A stretch of DNA of 64,000 bases from GCA-2401155 sp045047085 (GTDB taxonomy: Bacteria > Pseudomonadota > Alphaproteobacteria > Rhizobiales > Rhizobiaceae), in NCBI GenBank assembly GCA_045047085.1, contig JASFYT010000072.1, forward strand, positions 1 through 64,000. Direction: 5' to 3'. The notes beneath the pieces were generated by a model. It saw only the letters and a list, made by a program, of their open reading frames with translations. It did no database searches and had not been told where the DNA came from. The stretch's first letter is position 1. The number at the start of each line of letters is the position of its first letter. Shown in pieces: positions 1 through 8,950 of this stretch. The position numbers were made by a program, and so were the translations under genes.

Positions 1-500
1 TTAAGGCCATCGGGTATTTCCGTGCCGCTTCCTTCACAATAATCAAGGACGCGTTCCAGACGCTGGGCGGAGGCTCTGGCAAAACGCATGGTCAGAGCTT
101 TTCTTGTGGCACCGGCAAGTTTTTGGGTTTCTGCTTCACGAATAATTTCGCAACCATAATTATCGGCAACGATCAAGCCTTCGCTTTCCGGGAAAATATC
201 GGCTGGCACATCGGCCAGAGTAGCGAAATAGAACATGTCGCAGAATTGTTGATATTCCGGCCATTTTTTATCAACTTTGAAATCCTCAACCGAGGATTTG
301 ATTTCGATGATTACGACTTGCCCCTTGCGGTCAATGCCGATCAGATCGGCACGCCTGTTGTTGGCAAGGGTAAGTTCAGATATCAACGCTAGGCCCATAT
401 TTTGAAATTGGCGTACCACACCCCGGCGTATTTCCAATGCCCGCAATGATTGCCTGCCGTCTTGCAGCGGGTTTGCGGAATTGAAGCTTATGATCGGCAT
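1..500 (-). CDS. mmcB: MmcB-like DNA repair nuclease, 3' end cut by window edge
   Basis: From an ATG at 498-500 the minus-strand frame stays open to the window edge, giving at least 166 codons; the stop lies outside. Around residues 50-70 it shows RADLIGID and then VIIEIKSS, which supply the Asp and Glu-x-Lys of a PD-(D/E)xK nuclease core. A KWPEY stretch, a CDMFYFA stretch and a C-terminal FARASAQRL helix follow. This is the pattern of the MmcB family (formerly DUF1052), which is linked to survival of mitomycin C damage in Caulobacter. It lies 21 bases downstream of ptsN on the same strand and is probably co-transcribed. The family call is firm; nuclease activity is inferred from the motif. 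Confidence 0.8.
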   Translation of the reverse strand, partial: MPIISFNSANPLQDGRQSLRALEIRRGVVRQFQNMGLALISELTLANNRRADLIGIDRKGQVVIIEIKSSVEDFKVDKKWPEYQQFCDMFYFATLADVPADIFPESEGLIVADNYGCEIIREAETQKLAGATRKALTMRFARASAQRLERVLDYCEGSGTEIPDGL

Positions 501-521
501 GAGGAATATCCCCGATGATGG

Positions 522-986
522 CTACATTGCCCGCGCAGCCTGTGGCGCGCATAAAATGGTGTGGATAGCCGAAATTTCGTTGGAACAACGCAATTTATCG
601 ACGATTTTTTCATCCCGTAATACTCTGGCGATTCGCGCTAGCACCTTAAGATGTTCAGCCCCCGCTCCTTCGGGAGCGAGTAGCAAAAAGATGATATCAA
701 CGTCCTCATTATCAGCAGCGTCAAAATCTATCGGTGTCTCTAGGCGTACATACTGGCAAAAAATCTGATCCAGCTCTGGTAACGTTGCATGAGGAATGGC
801 AATGCCTTTACCCACTCCTGTAGGCCCTAGGCGCTCACGCTCCAGTAGTTTATCGAAGATGCGCCGCACCGGCGCACCCGTCATTTCAGATGCAAGTTCA
901 GCTAACTCCTGCAGGAGTTGCTTTTTTGAGCCCGGATTGAGAGATGCGATAATACGCTCCGGTAAAACGAGATCGCCAAGATCCAT
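522..986 (-). CDS. ptsN: PtsN, nitrogen-related phosphotransferase EIIA(Ntr)
   Basis: A 154-residue cytoplasmic EIIA-type protein and the end point of the nitrogen PTS phosphorelay (PtsP to NPr to PtsN). It regulates potassium transport, the stringent response and nitrogen or carbon balance through its phosphorylation state and does not carry sugar. The phosphorylated His is about residue 66 in GIAIPHATLPEL. The ATG at 986 was preferred over an in-frame TTG at 998 because GGGG lies just upstream and the N-terminus then matches the family (MDLGDLVLPE). It follows the hibernation factor gene by about 50 bases and precedes mmcB by 21, in the order usual for rhizobial rpoN blocks. Confidence 0.93.
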   Translation of the reverse strand: MDLGDLVLPERIIASLNPGSKKQLLQELAELASEMTGAPVRRIFDKLLERERLGPTGVGKGIAIPHATLPELDQIFCQYVRLETPIDFDAADNEDVDIIFLLLAPEGAGAEHLKVLARIARVLRDEKIVDKLRCSNEISAIHTILCAPQAARAM

Positions 987-1035
987 GTAGTGCCCCAATT
1001 AGAAAGTTAATTTTCCAACATGAGGCACGGATTTA

Positions 1036-1605
1036 TCACTTTGCGAGGGCGGGATCAACCCAACCAATATTTCCATCGCTCCGGCGGTAAACCACATTGG
1101 TTTGTCCATTGCTGGCATTTGTAAAGACAATTACCGGCTGATCGGACATATCCAACTGCATTACGGCTTGCGCTACGCTTTGAGTTGCGATCTTTGTCAG
1201 GCTTTCGGCAATGATGGTAGGGCTATAGTCCTCAAGAACCTCTTCTTCTTCGGCTGGGGCTTGCATAACAGCATAGGCAGCTTCTCCCATTGCTTTGGGA
1301 CTGGCATGGGCGTGGTGGTCTTTCAGCCGCCGTTTATAACGCCGCAAACGCTTTTCAATACGCGCCGCTGCCGCGTCAAATGCCGCGGTTGCATCCATTT
1401 CAGAACCGGTAGCCTGCAAATTAGTGCCAGAATTCAGATGAACCATACAATCACAAGTGAAACGGTTGCCCGTTTTCTCCAGTGTTATGTTTCCAGTATA
1501 GCCGCCTGAAAAATACTTGGTTACCGCATCATCAATGCGGTCCTCTATACGAGCAGACAACGCTTCGCCAACATTCATATGTTTTCCTGAAATTTGCAGG
1601 TTCAT
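1036..1605 (-). CDS. hpf: Ribosome hibernation promoting factor, long form
   Basis: A 189-residue long-form HPF/RaiA protein. Residues 1-100 form the S30AE domain, which binds the 30S decoding region and blocks translation in resting cells; the basic helix RIEKRLRRYKRRLKDHH ends it. Residues of about 130-189 form the C-terminal dimerisation domain (the DMSDQPVIVFTNASNGQ and GWVDPA region), which pairs two 70S particles into 100S ribosomes. The length matches long HPF, not the short enterobacterial form. Its place between rpoN and ptsN is conserved in proteobacteria. A 136-base spacer separates it from rpoN, so it may have its own promoter. Confidence 0.93.
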   Translation of the reverse strand: MNLQISGKHMNVGEALSARIEDRIDDAVTKYFSGGYTGNITLEKTGNRFTCDCMVHLNSGTNLQATGSEMDATAAFDAAAARIEKRLRRYKRRLKDHHAHASPKAMGEAAYAVMQAPAEEEEVLEDYSPTIIAESLTKIATQSVAQAVMQLDMSDQPVIVFTNASNGQTNVVYRRSDGNIGWVDPALAK

Positions 1606-1741
1606 AGGATCCTCACTTTCTTGAGTGTTATTGCCTTGAACGATTGCAGCTTTGCCAGCCGATTATAGTGCCATCAGATTCGACGCAGCTTGCAATAAAC
1701 AAAGGCTAGCAGCAATTGCTTCATAGAGTAAAGTGGGATTT

Positions 1742-3298
1742 TCAACTGGCCAGTTCAAGGCTCTTTTTTTCACGTCGACGCTGGACAGACGAAGGAATTT
1801 TCATAAATTCTCGATACTTAGCAACCGTACGACGGGCAATTTCCACGCCCTCATCCTTCAAGAGATCAACGATGGTATCGTCAGAAAGAATTTTATCGAT
1901 AGTTTCTGCCTCAATCAGGGCTTTTATTTTATGGCGAACAGTGACGGCTGAATGAAGGTCACCGCCATCAGTCGCGGAAATGGCAGAATTGAAAAAATAT
2001 TTCATCTCAAATATGCCGCGCTCAGTCATAATATATTTATTTGAAGTGACGCGGGAAACCGTCGATTCGTGCATTTTGATGTTTTCTGCCACGGTTTTCA
2101 GATTAAGCGGCTTTAGATGTTCCACGCCCTCGGCAAAGAACATATCCTGTTGCTTCACGATCTCCGTTGCCACCTTCAAAATTGTTTGCGCACGCTGATC
2201 CAAACTTCGTACGAGCCAGTTTGCCGAATGCAGGCAGTCGACCATAAATTCCTTATCCTGATCGGAGACTACGGATTTTGAAATTTCTGCGTGATAGGTG
2301 CGGTTCACCAACACTTTTGGCAGGGCATCGCTGTTTAATTCAATTGCCCAGCCGCCATCATTGCGCAGTTTAACAAATACATCGGGGATCAATTCACTCA
2401 CCGGCTCAACGTCAAGCTGGCTGGCGGGACGCGGGTTGAGGGCTCTGATTTCTGAGATCATTTCCAACAAATCGCTGCGACTTGCCTCGCAAACTTTCTG
2501 CAAACCGGAAAAATCGTGCTTTGCTAATAAATCCAGGTTTGCCAACAGTTTTTCCATCATCGGGTCGAGCCGATTTTTAAGCCGCAACTGGATCGCCAGG
2601 GATTCTTTCAAATCGCGTGCACAAATACCCGGAGGGTCGAAGGAATGGATGGATTGCAATACGGCATTTGCTTCAGCCAGCGTCGCGGACCTTGCTTCGG
2701 CAATTTCGAGCAAATCCCGGCGCATGAACCCGTCATCATCCATGGACCCGATGATTTCTTCGGCAATTCCTCGTTCACTATTGCCTATAAACAACAGATT
2801 TGTCTGCTCAATCAGGGACTGGCGGAGATCGACTTTTTCCGCGATAAAAGCTTCGATATTGTAGCTTGAAGTTGCTCCAAGGGTATTTCCTGACCCAACG
2901 GAGGTGGAATCCGGTTTCCAATCTGAATTATCAGCTTCGCTGCTTTTATTTGCGTCAGCCCCACTTGTACCGGCGTCAAACACATTTTCCATGGAGGCAT
3001 CAAGCCGTGATTCTGGGTTTGCCTGCTCCACTGGCAGTTCTTCGCTCACCAACTTGCTGATATCCTCAACAGGCGCGTCTTTATCAACCTGCTCACGGGA
3101 CGGCTCATCATTTTCACGGGGCGAATGCTCGTTATTGGCCTGTTCCATCTCCAGAATCGGATTTTTTTCAAGCTCGCCCTGGACAAATTCCTGCAATTCC
3201 ACATTGCTATACTGCAACAGTTTTATCGACTGAAGCAATTGCGGCGTCATCACAAGGGACTGTGACTGTTTTAATTGCAATTTGGCGGACATCGCCAT
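1742..3298 (-). CDS. rpoN: RNA polymerase sigma-54 factor
   Basis: A 518-residue sigma-54 factor, needed for enhancer-dependent promoters such as those for nitrogen assimilation. Region I (residues 1-50) is Gln/Leu-rich and interacts with activators (QSQSLVMTPQLLQSIKLLQ). An acidic, variable region II follows to about residue 155, then the core-binding domain and a HTH. The RpoN box ARRTVAKYRE, which reads the -24 element, is at residues 488-497. A second ATG two codons in (3292) could be the start. It lies 87 bases downstream of lptB in the expected rhizobial order. No adjacent enhancer-binding protein is present in this window. Confidence 0.96.
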   Translation of the reverse strand: MAMSAKLQLKQSQSLVMTPQLLQSIKLLQYSNVELQEFVQGELEKNPILEMEQANNEHSPRENDEPSREQVDKDAPVEDISKLVSEELPVEQANPESRLDASMENVFDAGTSGADANKSSEADNSDWKPDSTSVGSGNTLGATSSYNIEAFIAEKVDLRQSLIEQTNLLFIGNSERGIAEEIIGSMDDDGFMRRDLLEIAEARSATLAEANAVLQSIHSFDPPGICARDLKESLAIQLRLKNRLDPMMEKLLANLDLLAKHDFSGLQKVCEASRSDLLEMISEIRALNPRPASQLDVEPVSELIPDVFVKLRNDGGWAIELNSDALPKVLVNRTYHAEISKSVVSDQDKEFMVDCLHSANWLVRSLDQRAQTILKVATEIVKQQDMFFAEGVEHLKPLNLKTVAENIKMHESTVSRVTSNKYIMTERGIFEMKYFFNSAISATDGGDLHSAVTVRHKIKALIEAETIDKILSDDTIVDLLKDEGVEIARRTVAKYREFMKIPSSVQRRREKKSLELAS

Positions 3299-3385
3299 GA
3301 TTTTTTACCCTGTCATACGCTTGATGGCCGATTATTTCGGCTCTGGCTCAATTGTTATGTGGTTATTTGTAGCACATTCAGGTTC

Positions 3386-4291
3386 CTAAAGAGTAAACTG
3401 CTCTCCAAGGTATAATCGGCGCACATCATCATTGCGCACGATCTGGTCCGGCAAACCGTGTGTCAGCACGCTGCCCGCATGAAGAATATAGGCCCGATCG
3501 ATCAATCCAAGGGTTTCGCGGACATTGTGATCGGTGATCAAAACGCCAATCCCGCGCTTGGTCAAATGGCGCACCAGATTTTGAATATCGCCCACCGCAA
3601 TCGGGTCAATACCAGCAAAGGGTTCATCAAGCAGGATGAATGTGGGCCTTGTAGCCAGCGCACGCGCGATCTCGCAACGGCGGCGCTCACCACCGGAAAG
3701 GGCAATTGAGGGGGATTTGCGCAAATGGGTGATCGAGAACTCATCCAGCAGCGCATCTAGCTGTTGTTCGCGCTTTTGTTTGTTCGGCTCCACAACTTCG
3801 AGCACAGCGCGAATGTTGTTTTCAACGCTTAAACCTCTGAAAATCGAAGCTTCCTGGGGCAAATACCCGATGCCCAACCTTGCGCGACGATACATGGGCA
3901 TGGCGGTGATATCATGGCCATCCAGTTCAATTTTACCGGAATCGGGCTGGATCAACCCGGTAATCATGTAAAAACTGGTGGTTTTACCGGCACCATTTGG
4001 CCCGAGTAGGCCAACGGCCTCACCGCGCCTGACGCTCAAGCTGACACCATCTACGACTTTGCGGCCCTTATAGGCCTTTACAATGTCGGAAACCCGTAAT
4101 TCACCGACCGCAGAGGGGGTTTGCAAGGCTTGTAATTGTTCCGACGACTGAGGGGGAGCACCCGCCAATTTCGGCGAATTATTTGCGACGCCGGCCGGGA
4201 TCTTGGAATTTCCACCAGCCCAGCCGACATTATTCAATGTTCCGCCGGAAAGGCGATTGAGCAAATCAGTAGTTTTTTTCAAGAAATTCAA
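3386..4291 (-). CDS. lptB: LptB, ATPase of the lipopolysaccharide export complex, with N-terminal extension
   Basis: The cytoplasmic ATPase of LptB2FGC, which drives LPS from the inner membrane onto the LptA bridge. It has Walker A GPNGAGKTT (residues 97-105), signature LSGGE (198-202) and Walker B ILLDEP (219-224). The conserved ABC domain starts only at about residue 65, after a Gly/Ser/Pro/Asn-rich leader, so the protein is 301 residues against about 240 for the usual LptB. I saw no Met or GTG in the leader that could serve as a later start, which supports translation of the extension. It follows lptA by 22 bases. lptF and lptG are not in the window. Confidence 0.94.
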   Translation of the reverse strand: MNFLKKTTDLLNRLSGGTLNNVGWAGGNSKIPAGVANNSPKLAGAPPQSSEQLQALQTPSAVGELRVSDIVKAYKGRKVVDGVSLSVRRGEAVGLLGPNGAGKTTSFYMITGLIQPDSGKIELDGHDITAMPMYRRARLGIGYLPQEASIFRGLSVENNIRAVLEVVEPNKQKREQQLDALLDEFSITHLRKSPSIALSGGERRRCEIARALATRPTFILLDEPFAGIDPIAVGDIQNLVRHLTKRGIGVLITDHNVRETLGLIDRAYILHAGSVLTHGLPDQIVRNDDVRRLYLGEQFTL

Positions 4292-4313
4292 CGCGTTGTC
4301 CAGTGATCGGATG

Positions 4314-4931
4314 TTATTTAGGGGCTGAGCCGGGATTAAGCAGTATTTTTACACGTCCGCCACCCTTTTTACAGGGTTCCAGCTTACCTGCGCCCGTTTT
4401 CATATCCACTCGTAAGACGCATCCAGTAGCAATATTGGGTCCCTGGCTTATGACAACATGACCCTTCATGACAACGGTTTCGGCCTGCATATTAAACACC
4501 GCACTGTCTGCAGTAGCATTTTGATCATTTGAACGCACGGCCACGCCGCCACCAGCCTCAATTTTTTTAATTTTATTATTTGGGCTGGCACCATTTTTGC
4601 CGCTGAAATAATATACACGCAAGGAACCCGCTTTCAGGATGGTAGAACCCTGCACCACATTCACGTTTCCTTTGAAATAGGCGGTGCCTTTTTTATCTTC
4701 GACTTCAAGACGGTCAGCTTCAATTTGTATTGGCTGTTTATTATCCTGCATGCCTTCAAATGCGCCGCCAAAATTCTGCGCTGAAACTGGGGTAGCAGCT
4801 CCAAGCAGAATTACCGCAACGGCAGCAAGCACCCACCAAATCACCGGGGAGTCGAGGGATTTTGAAGCTATCTGCATTTTTATCATGCTGGCAATTGCCA
4901 TAGGTTTCACCGTTTTTCCACTATTGCCCAT
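4314..4931 (-). CDS. lptA: LptA, periplasmic LPS bridge protein
   Basis: A 205-residue OstA-like protein that forms the periplasmic beta-jellyroll bridge carrying LPS between LptC and the outer-membrane LptDE. The N-terminal 50 residues hold a hydrophobic signal segment (WWVLAAVAVILLG) ending at a likely cleavage site after PVSA. The body shows the repeating beta pattern of the family (PIQIEADRLEVEDKKG, FKGNVNVVQG, KGHVVISQG). Its start overlaps the end of lptC by 11 bases, so the two are translationally coupled, and lptB follows after 22 bases. The name rests on fold pattern plus context; OstA-like sequences diverge quickly. Confidence 0.88.
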   Translation of the reverse strand: MGNSGKTVKPMAIASMIKMQIASKSLDSPVIWWVLAAVAVILLGAATPVSAQNFGGAFEGMQDNKQPIQIEADRLEVEDKKGTAYFKGNVNVVQGSTILKAGSLRVYYFSGKNGASPNNKIKKIEAGGGVAVRSNDQNATADSAVFNMQAETVVMKGHVVISQGPNIATGCVLRVDMKTGAGKLEPCKKGGGRVKILLNPGSAPK

Positions 4932-5706
4932 TTACTGAGGGTTCTTTCGCACTGGAAGGATAGAGCGTCATTCGCACGCGCGTTTCAAATATAATGCGCT
5001 CACCATTATTTTCCACCTTGAGACTATCCGCCTTGATTGTAGCATTTTCTGTTTTCAGCCTGACGGGGTTGGACGTCTGAAGGCTGCCGGCACCTATATC
5101 CACATCCACATCAGTCAGATTGATTTCCATGCCGCCATCGGTCTTCAGCGTAACTTTTCCGTCCAACACCAGTGTTTTTTTCTCTGAATCGTAAACGCCA
5201 TTATCTGCGGTTACATCTGCATAAACATCATTTTCCATGGGTAGTTTTGCAGTGATAACATCAAGTTCTATGCTCTTGGGTGTTGAAAGGTCCTGAATTG
5301 CCTTTTCGGCTGTCAGACTAAAAGGTCGCTGGTTACTGTCCGTGCCATTAAGCTTCGGATGTTCCATTACCAATTTGCCATCATCAAGATTGAGGGCGCC
5401 AATATTTATAGAAGGAAGGCCAATATTTCGAAGCACTATTGCCCCAATGAAACCAACAACCACAACAGCAGCAATAGCTGGCAAAATTATTTTTAACCAC
5501 CGCACTCTGCCTGAATGACGCGATGCCTTTTCAAATTCAACAGTTTCACGCCCGGCAGAAACAAATTCAAGACCGTTCCGCCCAATGTGCCCGTTGCTGC
5601 TCATACCTGACTCATTCGCCAAGCCTGTGTTGGCGCGAATTTGCTGCACGTCCACTTGCTCGGGCACTTGCTCAGAATTGAGAATGTTAGGTACATGTGT
5701 GTTCAT
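4921..5706 (-). CDS. lptC: LptC, inner-membrane LPS export protein
   Basis: A 261-residue bitopic protein that hands LPS from LptB2FG to LptA. After a cytoplasmic leader of about 70 residues comes one transmembrane segment (IILPAIAAVVVVGFIGAIVL). A periplasmic OstA-like beta domain follows, with DLSTPKSIELDVITAKL, DVTADNGVYDSEKKTLVLDG and GMEINLTDVDVD. The cytoplasmic leader is longer than in E. coli LptC, as is common in alphaproteobacteria. The stop overlaps the lptA start by 11 bases. A 125-base spacer separates it from the upstream nrnC gene. Confidence 0.87.
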   Translation of the reverse strand: MNTHVPNILNSEQVPEQVDVQQIRANTGLANESGMSSNGHIGRNGLEFVSAGRETVEFEKASRHSGRVRWLKIILPAIAAVVVVGFIGAIVLRNIGLPSINIGALNLDDGKLVMEHPKLNGTDSNQRPFSLTAEKAIQDLSTPKSIELDVITAKLPMENDVYADVTADNGVYDSEKKTLVLDGKVTLKTDGGMEINLTDVDVDIGAGSLQTSNPVRLKTENATIKADSLKVENNGERIIFETRVRMTLYPSSAKEPSVNGQ

Positions 5707-5831
5707 CGATATCGCTTGTACTCAGATTTCCCTGCATCAGCTGGGAAGTTTGACTAAAATTCTTGGTCATTTTACGGCAAAAGCCGCAAAATCTCACACC
5801 AAGCCCATAGCGCAATCAACGTAACAAACTG

Positions 5832-6446
5832 TTAACTATGAGCGAAAATATCCGTTTCTGACCAACCGGCCAAATCAAGTTTTGCCCTTGTGGGTAAGAA
5901 TTTAAAAGCTGCTGCTGCCAACTCAATTCGTTCTTCACGCTCAAGTCTTTGGTCCAACTTGGCGCGCAATTCATGTAAATAGAGCACATCAGATGCGGCA
6001 TAGTCCATTTGTGCTTTTGTTAGCTCTTCCGCTGCCCAGTCTGAACTTTGCTGTTGCTTGGAAATATCCGATCCGGTCAATTCGCGCACGAGGTCTTTTA
6101 GTCCGTGGCGGTCTGTATAGGTGCGGGTGAGTTTTGAAGCAATTTTTGTGCAGTAAGTCGGCTCTGCCATCACTCCGAATGCGTGGTAAAGCACGGCCAG
6201 ATCAAATCGGGCAAAGTGGAAAATCTTCGTCACTGCAGGGTCTGCCAACAATTTTTCGATATTGGGGGCGCTTTTTTGCCCTTTTTCAATCTGGACCACA
6301 TCCGCCGTACCATCACCGGGTGATAGTTGTATCACGCACAGCCTGTCCCTCAGCGGGTTAAGCCCCAATGTTTCGGTATCGATAGCAACGCTGTCATAAT
6401 AGTTCGAAAGATCGGGCAAATCGCCCTTATGTTGTCTGATGGTCAA
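5832..6446 (-). CDS. nrnC: NrnC-type oligoribonuclease (ribonuclease D fold)
   Basis: A 204-residue DEDDy 3'-5' exonuclease. Metal ligands are visible as D23 and E25 (AIDTETLGL), D82 (HFARFDLAVL) and Y149/D153 (YAASDVLYL). It has the exonuclease domain alone, with no HRDC domains, so it is about half the length of E. coli RNase D and matches NrnC of Bartonella and Brucella. That enzyme degrades nanoRNAs and dinucleotides and takes the place of Orn in many alphaproteobacteria. It lies upstream of lptC with a 125-base spacer, the usual rhizobial position. Annotations that call it RNase D are describing the fold. Confidence 0.88.
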   Translation of the reverse strand: MTIRQHKGDLPDLSNYYDSVAIDTETLGLNPLRDRLCVIQLSPGDGTADVVQIEKGQKSAPNIEKLLADPAVTKIFHFARFDLAVLYHAFGVMAEPTYCTKIASKLTRTYTDRHGLKDLVRELTGSDISKQQQSSDWAAEELTKAQMDYAASDVLYLHELRAKLDQRLEREERIELAAAAFKFLPTRAKLDLAGWSETDIFAHS

Positions 6447-6524
6447 TATATTTTCTCCAATGTAGATTCATATTAGGCACCAAACGGCCTCTATGCCAGC
6501 ATTAATACCCCTAAAACACCAAAA

Positions 6525-6546
6525 GCCCCGATGAAAACATCGAGGC
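6525..6546 (-). terminator. Rho-independent terminator after the His/Arg-rich protein gene
   Basis: GCCCCGATG and CATCGAGGC form a 9-bp stem with one mismatch around an AAAA loop. On the minus strand it is followed by a short T run. It lies 34 bases past the stop at 6580. Confidence 0.7.
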
Positions 6547-6579
6547 AATTGGAGAACTATCAGACTTTAAATGCTGATA

Positions 6580-6912
6580 TTAGTAACGGCAAACATTTAC
6601 ATAACGGTAGTAGTAACCGTAACCATCCCAAAAACGCTTCTTAATACGGCAGTTGTAACCGTAGCCACCGCCATGACCGTGACCCCAATGACCACCGTGA
6701 TTACGACGATGTCCGCGATGCCTACGATGTCCGCGATGGCGGCGATTTCCGACTTTGGTTGGTGCAATTTCTGATTCACCGGCCTGGATGGCAGCGGTGC
6801 TCATATTTCCAAGTGTGATTGATGCAACACCGGCTGATGCGGTGGTACCGCTTGTCGCCAGAACCACAAGGGCCAAGGCAGCAATCGTGCTTTTGATTGT
6901 TTTATTTGTCAT
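6580..6912 (-). CDS. Small secreted His/Arg/Gly-repeat protein
   Basis: A 110-residue protein of unknown function. Residues 1-27 form a clear signal peptide (KSTIAALALVVLATSGTTASA). The centre carries tandem RHRGHR units (NRRHRGHRRHRGHRRNH) that grade into a Gly/His stretch (GGHWGHGHGGGYGY). The tail is aromatic with two cysteines (YNCRIKKRF, YRYVNVCRY). The ATG at 6912 was chosen over the one at 6918 because GGAG sits 7 bases before it. Similar His/Gly-rich cell-envelope proteins are frequent in rhizobia; metal binding or surface attachment is only a guess from composition. It stands alone between nrnC and the MoeB-like gene, with its own terminator. Confidence 0.7.
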   Translation of the reverse strand: MTNKTIKSTIAALALVVLATSGTTASAGVASITLGNMSTAAIQAGESEIAPTKVGNRRHRGHRRHRGHRRNHGGHWGHGHGGGYGYNCRIKKRFWDGYGYYYRYVNVCRY

Positions 6913-7017
6913 AACCATTCTCCTTTTTTAAGTTCGAAAGGCTGTCCTTCCGATGAACTAGAGATAGGGGCTATGAATTCTGGCAAGTGTGCATTCTTGC
7001 ACCAAGCGTTCGTTTTA

Positions 7018-7764
7018 TTATTTTGGGCTGTATTTTATTTCTTCAAACCGGGAATAAAGTGAATCATAAAGGACCAAGCGCCCAGCCAGACCAACGCCTG
7101 CGCCGGTTATCTCCTTTATGATCTCTAATGCCTGCATGGAACCAATTACGCCTGTAAGTGCGCCAATAACACCGGCTTCTGCGCAGGTAGGCAGCAGACC
7201 ATCAGGTGGTTTATTGGGGAAAATATCGCGAAATTCCGGATATTTTTGACCATTTTCATCACTTTGGTGGGGTTTTATAGTGGTGAGAGAACCATCAAAT
7301 CGGCCAACTGCGCCTGTAACGAGCGTTTTTTCCAAGGCTTTGCAGGTGTCTGCCACCAAAAAACGGGTATCAAAATTATCGCTGCCATCGGCAATGATAT
7401 CGAACTTGCCAATAAGGCCAGCGGCGTTTTCTTCAATCAATCGACAATCAAAAATTTCCATATTCACATTTGGATTGATGCGCGCCACGGCTTCACTTGC
7501 GCTCTCAACCTTTTTATCACCCACACGCGATGTGTCATGAATGATCTGGCGCTGAAGGTTGGAGAGGGAAACCACATCATCGTCGACGACACCAAGGGTG
7601 CCGACACCGGCAGCAGCAAGATATTGTAGTACTGGCGTCCCAAGACCACCGGCACCAATCACCAACACCTTTGCTTTTTTCAGCAATTGTTGTCCCGGTC
7701 CACCCACATCGCTTAATACGATGTGGCGGGCGTAGCGTTCCAGTTCTTCCGGCGACAATGACAT
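7018..7764 (-). CDS. moeB: MoeB/ThiF-family sulfur-carrier adenylyltransferase
   Basis: A 248-residue E1-like enzyme that adenylates the C-terminal glycine of a sulfur carrier protein (MoaD or ThiS) so that it can be thiocarboxylated. The nucleotide-binding loop GAGGLG is at residues 37-42, followed by SNLQRQIIH and the ADGSDN motif. The catalytic-region Cys is about residue 194 in TCAEAGV. The paired CxxC zinc ligands of E. coli MoeB are absent, as in many alphaproteobacterial members, so MoeB versus ThiF cannot be settled here. It lies 30 bases downstream of recF and may be carried by the dnaA-dnaN-recF transcript. Confidence 0.82.
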   Translation of the reverse strand: MSLSPEELERYARHIVLSDVGGPGQQLLKKAKVLVIGAGGLGTPVLQYLAAAGVGTLGVVDDDVVSLSNLQRQIIHDTSRVGDKKVESASEAVARINPNVNMEIFDCRLIEENAAGLIGKFDIIADGSDNFDTRFLVADTCKALEKTLVTGAVGRFDGSLTTIKPHQSDENGQKYPEFRDIFPNKPPDGLLPTCAEAGVIGALTGVIGSMQALEIIKEITGAGVGLAGRLVLYDSLYSRFEEIKYSPK

Positions 7765-7794
7765 GTTATGCTCTTACAATGAGTGTTACCCGCT

Positions 7795-8940
7795 TCATAT
7801 CGGATGAACATCGCCATTAGCAACATTAAAGCATTGGGCACGATCTTCCAGAGCCTCAAAGAGACTTTGGTCGGTCCCCGTCATCCACGCCTGACAAGCC
7901 AGTTTATCGATCATATCATAGAGAGCGGCGCGGCGTTCAATATCAAGATGGGCCGCAACTTCATCAAGCAGAAGGATGGGAGCAGCTCCATGAAGTTCCC
8001 CCACCAGTTTAGCATGGGCCAACAGCAGGCCAATCAGCAAGGCCTTTTGTTCGCCGGTAGAACACAGGGCGGCGGGCATGGCTTTTGGCCGGTGATGCAC
8101 GACCAGATCGGAGCGATGCGGCCCCTGAAGGGTGCGACCGGCAGCGGCATCAATCCTACGCGAAGTGCGTAATTGTTGTAAAAACTGCTCCTCCAAATCA
8201 CTGGCAGAAATTTCTCCGGCGAGGTTTTCCAACATGCCTTCGCAAGAAATCAGCGCATCAGGGAACGGGGAATGGGGATCGTCATTTTCGACGATCACTC
8301 TTGAAAGTAAGGAAATGAGTTCAAACCGGGCAAAGGCAATCGCAATTGCCAGTTCTGCAAATTGTATCTCGAGCGCATCAAGCCATGTAGCATCGGGCAT
8401 TTCTTCGCGCAGCAATTTGTTGCGGTTTCGCATCGTACGTTCATAATTTGAAACCCGCTTGCCATGAGCCGGGTCAATCGCCAATACCAGACGGTCAAGA
8501 AATCGCCGGCGATCGCCAGCAGGCCCGGTAAAGAGACCATCCATTGCCGGAGTTAGCCATAGGATGCGTGAATGATCCAATAAGTGCTCATTGGCCCGTA
8601 CCTGCACCCCATCAATATGGATACGACGATTGGATTCCAAACCGATGGCGGTTTTCTGCAATCCTGTACCAATACGCACATCGCCTTCCATACCCTCCAT
8701 CTGCGCAAAAACCGACCAGGAGCCATCACCATGAGTATTGGCTATGGTATCTGAAACCGCGCGGCGCATTCCTCGCCCCGGAGACAAAAATGATATGGCT
8801 TCCAGAAGATTGGTCTTCCCCGCCCCATTGGCACCACTCAGAACCACATGGCGTTGATCCAAATCCAGCGACAACGCATCATAATTGCGAAATTTATCCA
8901 GCTTTACCTGCTTCAAGAAAACACGGTTTGTCGCCATCAA
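7795..8940 (-). CDS. recF: RecF, recombination mediator at single-strand gaps
   Basis: A 381-residue SMC-like ATPase that, with RecO and RecR, loads RecA at gaps and stalled forks. Walker A is GANGAGKTN at residues 36-43, the signature is in the STGEQKALLIGLLLAHA stretch, and Walker B is ILLLDEVAAHLD near residue 325. It begins 10 bases after the dnaN stop, so the two are co-transcribed. The second Met (8937) is an equally possible start. The dnaA-dnaN-recF order is kept, although a rhodanese gene sits ahead of dnaA. Confidence 0.95.
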   Translation of the reverse strand: MMATNRVFLKQVKLDKFRNYDALSLDLDQRHVVLSGANGAGKTNLLEAISFLSPGRGMRRAVSDTIANTHGDGSWSVFAQMEGMEGDVRIGTGLQKTAIGLESNRRIHIDGVQVRANEHLLDHSRILWLTPAMDGLFTGPAGDRRRFLDRLVLAIDPAHGKRVSNYERTMRNRNKLLREEMPDATWLDALEIQFAELAIAIAFARFELISLLSRVIVENDDPHSPFPDALISCEGMLENLAGEISASDLEEQFLQQLRTSRRIDAAAGRTLQGPHRSDLVVHHRPKAMPAALCSTGEQKALLIGLLLAHAKLVGELHGAAPILLLDEVAAHLDIERRAALYDMIDKLACQAWMTGTDQSLFEALEDRAQCFNVANGDVHPI

Positions 8941-8950
8941 TTGCGCCCGA

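Noticed and set aside
2298..2864. Long antisense open frame opposite rpoN
   Set aside because: Composition follows the reverse codons of rpoN, and there is no domain or ribosome-binding site of its own.
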